From assembly GCA_964221845.1 (NCBI GenBank), contig CAXPZW010000002.1, forward strand, positions 1 to 20,154: 20,154 nucleotides of DNA, written 5' to 3'. Shown piece after piece: positions 1 to 6,623 of this stretch. Made by a program: the position numbers and the translations under genes. Under the pieces are notes generated by a model that did not search any database, was not told where the DNA came from, and worked only from the letters and a program-made list of their open reading frames with translations. Position 1 is the first letter of the stretch. Each line of letters begins with the position of its first letter. Origin of the DNA: CAXPZW01 sp964221845. GTDB lineage: Bacteria; Bacteroidota; Bacteroidia; Flavobacteriales_D; Sanyastnellaceae.

Positions 1-331
1 GAGGGACGGTCTGCTCGGCGTAGCCCATGTAGTTGAAGCGCACGCGGTAGGGGCCCACCTTGATCTTCTCGACTTTGAAGTACCCCTTGCGGTCGGTGAT
101 GGTGCCATACACGGCTGAGCTGTCACGTAAATGCTCCAAAGCGACGGTCACAAATTCCATAGCGTCTCCGGTAGCGTCGTCCAAGACGCGGCCGTAGACC
201 ACTCCAATTTCAGGAGCATTGCCGGGGCCTCCTCCTTTGCGGCCTCCTCTTGGAGGGCCTTGGCGGTCTTGGGCCGAAGCCCCCCAAACGAGCAGCAAGA
301 GCGCAGCAAACAGTGTGATGGTTGGTTTCAT
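1..331 (-). CDS. Outer-membrane beta-barrel/TonB-type receptor, N-terminal fragment
   Basis: Only the first 110 codons are present; the gene runs off the left edge of the window. The protein opens with a clear signal peptide (MKPTITLFAALLLLVWGASA, cleavage before QD), then a Gly/Arg/Pro-rich linker, then a carboxypeptidase-regulatory-like beta-sandwich from about residue 43 (GVVYGRVLDDATGDAMEFV, followed by GTITDRKGYF and a FNYMGY strand). In Bacteroidota this order is typical of the outer-membrane beta-barrel family related to TonB-dependent receptors, in which the sandwich precedes a plug and a large barrel. The substrate cannot be told from this fragment. The ATG at 331-329 is the natural start because the signal peptide begins there. 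A weak -7-like box (CAACTTTG on the minus strand, 346-339) lies just upstream. Confidence 0.8.
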   Translation of the reverse strand, partial: MKPTITLFAALLLLVWGASAQDRQGPPRGGRKGGGPGNAPEIGVVYGRVLDDATGDAMEFVTVALEHLRDSSAVYGTITDRKGYFKVEKIKVGPYRVRFNYMGYAEQTVP

Positions 332-600
332 ATAGAGGCAAAGTTGCGCGCGTTAGACGCACGTAATTACAAGAGGTTTAATGGCGGTTCACAATTCATC
401 CTGCAAATCCGACGGTTCATCCTGTTGCATTTCAAAAGTGGGCATTCTCACAGGACTTTGGCTCCATGAAACAACCCGCTGTACTTCCTATTGTGTTCAC
501 AACTGTGCTGGTTTTGCTGGCCGGTGATTGGGACGCACAAGTTACCCTCGAGGGCAAGGTTTGGTCTGGAAAAGCGCCTTGGCCTGGATGGGGGCGTGAC
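332..600. other. Intergenic gap with an orphan signal-peptide-like reading frame
   Basis: This 269-base stretch separates the leftward receptor gene from the 3' end of the leftward DUF1853 gene. From 466 (plus) there is an open frame starting MKQPAVLPIVFTTVLVLLAG, which has a signal-peptide character, with a possible cleavage after DAQ and then VTLEGKVWSGKAP, which resembles the first strand of a carboxypeptidase-regulatory-like domain. The frame then loses any family resemblance and runs antisense into DUF1853. A short remnant of a secreted or receptor gene is possible; a functional gene is not convincing. No terminator hairpin or RNA gene is evident. Confidence 0.35.
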
Positions 601-1512
601 CTACTTGCCCGGCCAGGCATTCGGAACCACAAATCCGCGCATGCGTTCTTCGATCATGTTGCCCCGGCGCTCAACCGCGACCAGCATGACCCCTCGGCGG
701 TAGGTATGGATGGCCTCTGCCAACTGACGTCGGGCAGCAGTGTTATCCAAGACTTCGAGCTCACCTTCCAGACTCCAAACCGGAGCCAGCCAGCTGCGTT
801 TGGGCAGCAGTACCCACCACCCCTCAGATCGAAAAAAGTCTTGTGCCTCGTGCAGCCAAAACCAAAATCCAGCGGGATAGCCCGGATGCGAAAACGACGG
901 CGGTTTGTGGGTGAGTACATCGCGGTAGTGGTGAAACAGGTAGCCCTTCATGAGTAAGGCTGGGGCAGGTGCTTGCCAGCGCTGTTCTTGCAAAAAGGCT
1001 TGTCCAGCGGGTGTTTCCAATGAGGAAAGTTGCCGATCCAGCTTGTCCATTTTGAGCCTCAGCGTGTCTTGCGCATTGGGCCCGCGCCAGTCGTGCCATT
1101 GCTTGGAGTTGTTGTAGCCGAGGTAAAACTTGCAGGCCACTTCCATATGGGTCCAGGTGCCCGATTCGACCTCTTCCAAGATGAAGTCCACTTCGCCTAC
1201 GGTCTTACCTGCGTCATACAGAGGAACCCCGCTCGCGTGAAGACGAAAGTGCGGACTTTGCTCTAGCCAGAATCGAATGAGCAGTTCAAACCGCTTGCCC
1301 AGCAGGCGCGTGGGGTGCTCTTCGAGAAAATCTTCGAGGGGCTTGGGGTGTTCATCCAAGGCCTCTAGCCACGGGAGGTGCGCTTCGAATTGATCGCGAA
1401 ACCAACGTTCACCTAGGGTGTTGTACCGCTGGCTTTTGCGGTGCTCGGCCATCAAGGGGTTGGAGCCAATGCACCAGGCGAGTTCACGAACGAAAGGATG
1501 GAAGAAGCGCAC
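601..1512 (-). CDS. DUF1853 family protein
   Basis: The 303-residue product matches the DUF1853 family (PF08907) as I remember it. It starts with a helix of the type HPFVRELAWCIGSNPLM, has a central LGKRFELLIRFWLE segment near residue 71, then GEVDFIL (106-112), HMEVACKFYLG (122-132), WRGPNAQDTLRLK and finally FVVPNAWPGK at the C-terminus. No function is established for the family. The acidic residue in GEVDF followed by an E...K pair in MEVACK resembles the core of PD-(D/E)XK-like folds, but this is only pattern resemblance. The predicted product is cytoplasmic, with no signal peptide. Length is normal for the family. The gene is divergent from the operon beginning at 1552, with 39 bases between the start codons. 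Confidence 0.85.
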   Translation of the reverse strand: MRFFHPFVRELAWCIGSNPLMAEHRKSQRYNTLGERWFRDQFEAHLPWLEALDEHPKPLEDFLEEHPTRLLGKRFELLIRFWLEQSPHFRLHASGVPLYDAGKTVGEVDFILEEVESGTWTHMEVACKFYLGYNNSKQWHDWRGPNAQDTLRLKMDKLDRQLSSLETPAGQAFLQEQRWQAPAPALLMKGYLFHHYRDVLTHKPPSFSHPGYPAGFWFWLHEAQDFFRSEGWWVLLPKRSWLAPVWSLEGELEVLDNTAARRQLAEAIHTYRRGVMLVAVERRGNMIEERMRGFVVPNAWPGK

Positions 1513-1526
1513 GGAATCAGGTTGGG

Positions 1527-1534
1527 TATATTTG
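1527..1534 (+). promoter_or_regulatory. Candidate Bacteroidota -7 promoter box TATATTTG
   Basis: TATATTTG fits the TAnnTTTG consensus of Bacteroidota promoters exactly and lies 17 bases before the GTG start of the small protein at 1552, so transcription would begin near 1540. No convincing TTTG -33 element is visible at the usual distance. A one-mismatch box in the opposite direction (TAACTTTC, minus strand 1545-1538) could serve the divergent DUF1853 gene. Confidence 0.5.
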
Positions 1535-1551
1535 CCTGAAAGTTAGCGCTC

Positions 1552-1797
1552 GTGCGACTTCTGGAAACCATTCCGCATCCGTCCTTTCGCATTGCCATTC
1601 ACGGGTACAACCAAAAGTACTTGCTGGAGATCACTGCGGGTCCGCTCAAGCAGACCTTCACCATTCCCGAGGACCGCGTTTCTGGGCCTGAACAGGTACG
1701 AAACATGGTGACCGAAGCGTTTTTGGAGCGCGTCTATCAACGATTCATCGACATGCGGGACGACATGGCCCGCGCACTCATTCCCCCAACTTCCTGA
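1552..1797 (+). CDS. Small conserved hypothetical protein (81 aa)
   Basis: This short gene has a GTG start 17 bases downstream of an exact TAnnTTTG box. The protein is soluble, without signal peptide or membrane segment. Its middle (FRIAIHGYNQKYLLEITAGP) reads as alternating beta-strands, followed by a helix rich in acidic and basic residues (PEQVRNMVTEAFLERVYQRF) and a short tail. I know of no named function, though small proteins of this type recur beside OmpH and DUF4924 genes in Bacteroidota. It ends one base before the start of the OmpH-like gene, so the two are almost certainly cotranscribed and probably translationally coupled. That position is the main reason to accept it as a real gene. 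Confidence 0.7.
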   Translation: MRLLETIPHPSFRIAIHGYNQKYLLEITAGPLKQTFTIPEDRVSGPEQVRNMVTEAFLERVYQRFIDMRDDMARALIPPTS

Positions 1798-1798
1798 T

Positions 1799-2410
1799 AT
1801 GGCCGGAAAAATTTCCCTCGCCCTTACAGCTGTGCTTGCAGCTGCTGTCATTTACCTCTTTACCCAACAGGGCAGTACTCCTGCTGAGCCTGCAGCTCAA
1901 GAAACCAGCATGCCTGAGGTCGTACCTGCAGAAGGTGGTGCCTTGAACATTGCCATCCTCTATGAAGATTCAGTGTTGGCGAACTACGATTTTATGAAGG
2001 CGCGTGAGCCCCGCATCAACGAGAAGCTCCGTAAGAAGAATGCTGATTTGGAGAACAAGGTGCGCAAGTATCAAGAGGAGGAATTGAAGGCACAAAACTT
2101 CCTGTCTTCTCCTGAGGCTACCGAGGAGTACTACGTGAGCATCATGCAAGATCTGCAACGCCGCCAAGCCGAGATCGAGCGCATTCAATCGGACATGCAG
2201 AAAATTGAGCTCGATTTCCTGACCGATATCGATGAGCGCGTGCAGACTTTCCTCGATGACTTCTGCGAAGAAAACGGCATTGACCTGTTGCTCCGCCACA
2301 GTGCGGCCATGCCCATCACCCTCTACCGCGAAGGGGTGCCCGATGTTACCGAAGCTGTGGTTTCTGGCTTGAACGCTGAGTACGCAGCTGAAACGGGTGC
2401 CAATGAGTAA
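1799..2410 (+). CDS. OmpH/Skp-like periplasmic protein
   Basis: The 203-residue product has an N-terminal hydrophobic segment (about residues 5-21, ISLALTAVLAAAVIYLF) acting as a signal anchor or uncleaved signal, then a low-complexity Ala/Glu/Pro linker. A short strand (NIAILYEDSVLANYDFM) is followed by a long charged coiled coil (about 70-155) and a C-terminal part with NGIDLLLRHSAAMPITLY. This order is the OmpH/Skp family (PF03938), whose members are periplasmic chaperones for outer-membrane proteins. Bacteroidota carry several paralogues, many with a membrane anchor like this one, so a role in envelope assembly is likely but the client is unknown. It is the middle gene of a three-gene run, starting 1 base after the upstream stop and overlapping the downstream start by 8 bases. 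Confidence 0.82.
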   Translation: MAGKISLALTAVLAAAVIYLFTQQGSTPAEPAAQETSMPEVVPAEGGALNIAILYEDSVLANYDFMKAREPRINEKLRKKNADLENKVRKYQEEELKAQNFLSSPEATEEYYVSIMQDLQRRQAEIERIQSDMQKIELDFLTDIDERVQTFLDDFCEENGIDLLLRHSAAMPITLYREGVPDVTEAVVSGLNAEYAAETGANE

Positions 2411-2966
2411 TTCGCCGTTACAAGCGATTGCCGCGCAAAAGCGCGCTGAGAACATTGTCGAGTATGTGCTGTACGTCTGGCAGATGGAAGACCTGTTGCG
2501 CGGTGCATCGTTCAATCCAGATGCATTGCGCGGTTTTTTGGCCGCAGGCATGGAGCCTGATCAGGTCGAGATGGAAATGCGTTGGCTGGCCGAGCTTGGT
2601 GGTCGCATGAAGCGCCAAGATGTGATGGAGAAAGGGCACGTGCGCGAGGTGGAAGAAGTCCTTGCCGAGCTGGTCTATTTGCACCGCACGTTGCTAGGAG
2701 TCATCAAGGACGAAGGCTACACCAAGGCCTACAAGCAATGCGAACCGGCCATCTTAGATCTGATGGAGCGTTCCATGGGCGCTGCTCGAAACGAGGTCGA
2801 GGCGTGCTTGACGGGTGTGTATGGACTGTTGATGTTGCGCCTTAAGAAGCAATCCATCACCGAGGCCACTTCCAAAACATTGCAAGAGATTGCTGGTTTG
2901 ATGGGGCAACTCGCATTGCACTACAAAACCATGCGGCAGGGCGCCGATCAGGCGTCACTAAATTGA
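2403..2966 (+). CDS. DUF4924 family protein
   Basis: The product (187 residues from this start) matches DUF4924, a helical family known mainly from Bacteroidota with no assigned function. The diagnostic beginning is IAAQKRAENIVEYVLYVWQM followed by EDLLR. The rest is predicted all-alpha and soluble, with no signal peptide. I chose the ATG at 2403, inside the ATGAGTAA overlap with the upstream stop, because the conserved family block starts a few residues later; an in-frame ATG at 2397 would add two residues. The gene ends tail-to-tail with the kinase on the other strand, with a 9-base overlap, leaving no room for a separate terminator. Confidence 0.85.
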   Translation: MSNSPLQAIAAQKRAENIVEYVLYVWQMEDLLRGASFNPDALRGFLAAGMEPDQVEMEMRWLAELGGRMKRQDVMEKGHVREVEEVLAELVYLHRTLLGVIKDEGYTKAYKQCEPAILDLMERSMGAARNEVEACLTGVYGLLMLRLKKQSITEATSKTLQEIAGLMGQLALHYKTMRQGADQASLN

Positions 2967-3614
2967 GTTTGGAATGCGTAGGATGGCTTCGAAGCCATCG
3001 CCGGGCTGACTGCTGAGCGACAGCATACCTCCGTGGGCTTCTGCGATTCGGTGGGCCAAAGACAATCCCAACCCCAATCCGTTCTTTTCTCGGCTCAGTC
3101 CTTCACTGGCTTGCCAAAAGGCTTCGGTGGCCTGGATCACATTGGCCATACCCGGACCTCGATCCTTGATGCGGAAGACGATTTCATCGGATTCAATGCG
3201 CAGGAACACATCCACAGGCGCATGTCCGCCAAACTTGAGGGCGTTGTTGATCAAGTGGTCGATGGCCAGTTCCCATGCAGCAATATCCAGGGTGCAGTTG
3301 GTTGCACCTACATGTGATTCTGCTCGGATCTCGGTGTCCAGACCAATGCGGTTACGTTCGGTGCATGCTTTGACGACAGTGCCCACTTGGACCGCGTCGA
3401 TGTGCTCTTTCATCAAGCCGTATTCGTCCCAAAAGGTGTGCAGGAGCAAGCTTTCGGAACTGCGTTGCAGCCGAATGGTGTTCACATCGACCAATCCTTG
3501 AATGGCCACACGGTCGTGGGCGTTCAATTGTTGATCGGTGCACAGGATTTGGACCAAACCGCGGATGCGGTTGATCGGAGATTTGAATTCGTGCGTAAAG
3601 CTTGACCGAGGCAT
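2958..3614 (-). CDS. Sensorless histidine kinase (truncated DHp plus HATPase)
   Basis: The protein (218 residues from the ATG at 3614) is a compact histidine kinase. It has an H-box THEFKSPINRIRGLV with the phospho-acceptor His at residue 8, an N-box (DHLINNALKFGG), a G1 box (RIKDRGPGM), an F-box (EAFWQAS) and a G2 box (NGLGLGLSLAHRIAEAHGG). It has no sensor, membrane or linker segment, and almost nothing precedes the H-box; a GTG at 3644 would add ten residues (VAFCYFRRAS). It is in the same reading frame as the receiver gene upstream, separated by tandem TAG and TGA stops. The neighbour probably supplies the missing part by interaction, or the two are halves of a split receiver-kinase like the intact one at 9426. 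ATPase motifs look complete, so I do not call it a pseudogene. Confidence 0.85.
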   Translation of the reverse strand: MPRSSFTHEFKSPINRIRGLVQILCTDQQLNAHDRVAIQGLVDVNTIRLQRSSESLLLHTFWDEYGLMKEHIDAVQVGTVVKACTERNRIGLDTEIRAESHVGATNCTLDIAAWELAIDHLINNALKFGGHAPVDVFLRIESDEIVFRIKDRGPGMANVIQATEAFWQASEGLSREKNGLGLGLSLAHRIAEAHGGMLSLSSQPGDGFEAILRIPNSI

Positions 3615-3674
3615 AGAGGCGCGGCGAAAATAGCAAAAGGCCACCCGCCGAACCAGCCAGACAAGGTCAAGTCA

Positions 3675-4142
3675 CTACGAAAGCAACTTTTGCCGCAGCA
3701 TGAATTCGAACTGCTTGTTCTGGCGTTCGAGCTGGGCAATCATGCGGTCTTTTTCAAGACTGGTTTTGAACGAGCTCCAGGCCTCGTGGATGAGGTCTTT
3801 GATCTCTTGGACGTTGAGGGGTTTGGCAATGATGCGATACACCTTGCCTTTATTCACAGCCTCCACTGCTGAGATGAAATCGGAATGGCCGCTCAGCAGG
3901 ATGCGTTGGACGTGCGGGTAATCGCGCGCAACAGTTTCCAAGAATTCCACACCAGACATGCCGGGCATGCGTTGGTCGGTCACCACAATCTCGATCTGTT
4001 CTTTGTCGATGATGTGGTAAGCTTCAATGGGGTTGTTGGTAACGACAATGTCGAAATCGCGACGGAAGTTCGCGTTGAAGGAGTCGAGGTTCTCTTGGAC
4101 GTCGTCCAAGTAGAGCACCTTGGGTTTGGTTGATGTGTTCAT
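3675..4142 (-). CDS. Response regulator receiver with C-terminal coiled coil
   Basis: The 155-residue protein has a CheY-like receiver with KVLYLDD (acidic pocket D13/D14), the phospho-acceptor D56 in VVTDQRMPG, a Ser in ILLSGHSD, and Lys-Pro in RIIAKPLN. A charged helix follows (EKDRMIAQLERQNKQFEFML), which resembles the linker that joins receivers to histidine kinase domains. No output domain is present. The receiver is closely related to that of the hybrid at 9426 (shared LYLDD, FRR.FDI, SDQRMP/TDQRMP, GVEF and NKG), so the two probably arose by duplication across this locus. The next gene on the strand is a kinase lacking its N-terminal part. The ATG at 4142 is the natural start. Confidence 0.88.
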   Translation of the reverse strand: MNTSTKPKVLYLDDVQENLDSFNANFRRDFDIVVTNNPIEAYHIIDKEQIEIVVTDQRMPGMSGVEFLETVARDYPHVQRILLSGHSDFISAVEAVNKGKVYRIIAKPLNVQEIKDLIHEAWSSFKTSLEKDRMIAQLERQNKQFEFMLRQKLLS

Positions 4143-4403
4143 TCGCTCAGGTATTCAGAATTGCGTTCTGGGCGCCTTGACTTTTACGCCGTATATGGCA
4201 AAAGGTTACGCACCCAAAAGGGGTCAAAAACAAGAAGAGCGAATCGGTACTGCAAACCTTGAGTGGTGATCTCTGGTAGTCAGTCAAATATACCTGATTG
4301 GCGGTTTTTTGGCGCTGTTAGGGGGGGGAGTGTTTATAACTTCCTAAGGGGCGGAAATCCAAGGTGGTAGGAATGCAGACCTTTTCAAGAGCAAATTTTG
4401 TTT
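4143..4403. other. Divergent regulatory region between the two signalling gene sets
   Basis: This 261-base gap lies between the leftward receiver/kinase pair and the rightward five-gene operon, so both promoters must lie here. It holds a leftward TATATTTG box (4292-4285), a run of eight G at 4321-4328, and a one-mismatch rightward box AAATTTTG (4393-4400) ending four bases before the ATG at 4404. No strong hairpin or open reading frame is convincing. Confidence 0.5.
4285..4292 (-). promoter_or_regulatory. Candidate -7 box TATATTTG for the receiver/kinase pair
   Basis: On the minus strand these eight bases read TATATTTG, an exact TAnnTTTG match. Transcription would begin near 4280 and leave a leader of about 138 bases before the receiver start at 4142. 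No clear -33 element is seen at the standard spacing. Confidence 0.4.
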
Positions 4404-6623
4404 ATGCCCGGACCAACGCAAGGGGACCGCGTTCCGGAGTACGATGTGGATTGGTCTTGCACGCCACTGCTCTTCCGTTTGGACATTCCCGAACAGGCGA
4501 ATGCCTGGGAATCGTTCTGCGCTACATACCCCGACGTGAAGTACGACGATCACCTGGAAACCCAGGTGTGCGAGCTGATGGGAATCCTCGACCCACCTGC
4601 CAAGCTGACCGATGCCGGTCGGCTAGAACGTGCATTGGCGCACATCGTCGCTCAAGGCGGCGCTGATGGATACGGAACTTGGGTGTTTTACCCTTGGCTT
4701 CAACGCGCAGTGAAGGTCCTCCCAGAATCCGAGTTTGTGCGTGTGCGTACCAATCGGAATCTCTATAAAATCACCCCGGCCGAGCAAGAGGAACTCGGCA
4801 AGAAAGTCATCGGTGTGATTGGCATGTCTGTGGGCAAAAGCATAGCACGCGTACTCACCACTGAACGCACTTGCGGTGAAATTCGCATCGCCGACTTTGA
4901 TCGGTTGGACCTTTCGAATATGAACCGGATCCAAACTTCGTTGGTGAATCTCGGACTTCCTAAGACCACCATTGTGGCTCGTGAAATTGCTGAACAAGAT
5001 CCCTACATCAAGGTCAAAGTCTTTCCTCAAGGCGTCACGAAAGAAACCATGGAATCCTTCTTGCTCGAAGGCGGCAAACTCGACCTTCTCCTTGATGAGT
5101 GCGATTCCATTGATGTCAAAATCCAATGCCGCCTGGCCGCTCGCAAACACCGCATCCCGGTCATCATGGAAACCAACGACCGCGGCATGATCGACATCGA
5201 ACGCTTCGACCTCGAGCCTGACCGGGAGTTGTTTCATGGGTTGTTGGGTGGGGTTGATCTCAACGGGTTCGATGGCATTGTGAATACTCGAGACAAAGTG
5301 AGGTTCGTGGATAGAGTTATCGGTCTTGAAGAGGCGAGTAGTAGATTAAAAGCAGGCATGCTCGAAATTGATCAGTCAACCGAGAGTTGGCCGCAGCTTA
5401 GCTCCGAAGTAGCCCATGGTGCAGGTGTTTGCACGTTCTATTCTAGGGTGTTACTACTTGATAGAGATCATCGCAGTGGTCGTTTTCTGCACGAGTTTGA
5501 TACATCAGAGAAGCTCGACTTCGCCACAGATGTCCAAGATCGAATGTCATGGGAGGACATACTCAAGGTGAAGTTGGGACTGAAGCGAATGACAATGGAT
5601 AGGGTGCTTCACGCCGAGGCCCCCAACTTGGAAGAGAGAGTAGAGTTATTGACGGAATTGGTGTGGCATTCTCCTTCTGCTGGCAATTTGAAACCCTGGC
5701 TGATTAATACTGAAAGGAGAGATGATGGTCTGTGGATTGAATTGAAGAAGCATTCTGTTAAGAGTAATACTGATTTACATGGAAGGGTTGCTGCAATAAG
5801 TTTCGGTTGTGTAGTACAGGCTTTCTTTTCACTATGTCAGGCACTTGGAGTCGGTTATGATGCCAAGGAGATCAGCCCAGAAGTTGTCATGGTCGTAGCA
5901 ACTAGTACAAAGGATGATATTGACTTACGCTGGGTCGAGTTGTTTACTCAGAGAGCCACTATTCGGAAACATGAATCGGACACGAATCCGCTGAAAAACG
6001 CTGAAATAGATCGGCTAGCAGCATACTCCGGGCGGGCCGAGGTTCGCCTCATCAGGGAAAAAGAGCAACTAATCAAAGTAGGGGCGATAGTTGGAGATGC
6101 AGAAAGAAGCAGGATCCTTGATAAGGAAAGTAGGCAAGATCTTTTTGGATTAGAACTCAATGCAGGTGATCCTTCAGAGCATGGCTTGTTCACCAAGGGG
6201 CTCTATTTGGATGAAATTGCTCGTGATGAATTGGATTCAGTTGCGTTAAAACTATTCAGAGATGAAAAGGTCGGAGCACTTTTACAAGAATTGCAGCTCG
6301 CGGAAGGGGTAAAGGAAATAGCTCAGGATTTGATTCCGAACTCGCCTGCATTTGGTTTGCTGGCCATTCGGTGTGGGTTGAGCCTAGCAGACTTTTTTGA
6401 TGCCGGAAAAGAAGTGTTTCGATTTTGGATGTTTGCTCAAGAATTGGGACTATCTCTACATCCCATGTGTAGCGTACCCTATTCATACTATAACAACGTG
6501 GAAGGTGCACGGGACCTAGAGTTGAAACAACTCCCACAGGTGTCCATGTCCGCTTTTTTGCGAGCATTCTCTCTAGAGGCTGAAGACGTCCTCGTCCCAT
6601 TTTCTTTCAGAGTATTGAGCTAA
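4404..6623 (+). CDS. E1/ThiF-like and nitroreductase-like fusion (Rv1355c/MoeY type)
   Basis: The 739-residue protein matches the Rv1355c family (annotated MoeY in mycobacteria). An N-terminal region of about 130 residues precedes an E1/ThiF-like adenylating domain: Rossmann motif VIGVIGMSVGKSIARVL near residues 135-151, then IRIADFDRLDLSNMNRIQ and LLLDECDS near 231. From about residue 410 comes a nitroreductase-like domain with HSPSAGNLKPW, a motif like the FMN-binding loop of that family. E1 domains activate carboxylates with ATP and nitroreductase folds carry out flavin redox chemistry, so a small-molecule tailoring enzyme is plausible; the substrate is unknown. The ATG at 4404 is preferred to a TTG at 4398. 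Its stop overlaps the next start (TAATG). GC falls sharply from about residue 280-295 onward. Confidence 0.8.
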   Translation: MPGPTQGDRVPEYDVDWSCTPLLFRLDIPEQANAWESFCATYPDVKYDDHLETQVCELMGILDPPAKLTDAGRLERALAHIVAQGGADGYGTWVFYPWLQRAVKVLPESEFVRVRTNRNLYKITPAEQEELGKKVIGVIGMSVGKSIARVLTTERTCGEIRIADFDRLDLSNMNRIQTSLVNLGLPKTTIVAREIAEQDPYIKVKVFPQGVTKETMESFLLEGGKLDLLLDECDSIDVKIQCRLAARKHRIPVIMETNDRGMIDIERFDLEPDRELFHGLLGGVDLNGFDGIVNTRDKVRFVDRVIGLEEASSRLKAGMLEIDQSTESWPQLSSEVAHGAGVCTFYSRVLLLDRDHRSGRFLHEFDTSEKLDFATDVQDRMSWEDILKVKLGLKRMTMDRVLHAEAPNLEERVELLTELVWHSPSAGNLKPWLINTERRDDGLWIELKKHSVKSNTDLHGRVAAISFGCVVQAFFSLCQALGVGYDAKEISPEVVMVVATSTKDDIDLRWVELFTQRATIRKHESDTNPLKNAEIDRLAAYSGRAEVRLIREKEQLIKVGAIVGDAERSRILDKESRQDLFGLELNAGDPSEHGLFTKGLYLDEIARDELDSVALKLFRDEKVGALLQELQLAEGVKEIAQDLIPNSPAFGLLAIRCGLSLADFFDAGKEVFRFWMFAQELGLSLHPMCSVPYSYYNNVEGARDLELKQLPQVSMSAFLRAFSLEAEDVLVPFSFRVLS

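Noticed and set aside
601..957. Rightward open frame continuing from 466 across the DUF1853 gene
   Set aside because: It is antisense to a gene with clear family motifs over its full length and shows no domain resemblance in this part.
2958..3614. Calling the short kinase a pseudogene
   Set aside because: H, N, G1, F and G2 boxes are all present and the frame is open throughout; only sensor and linker parts are missing.
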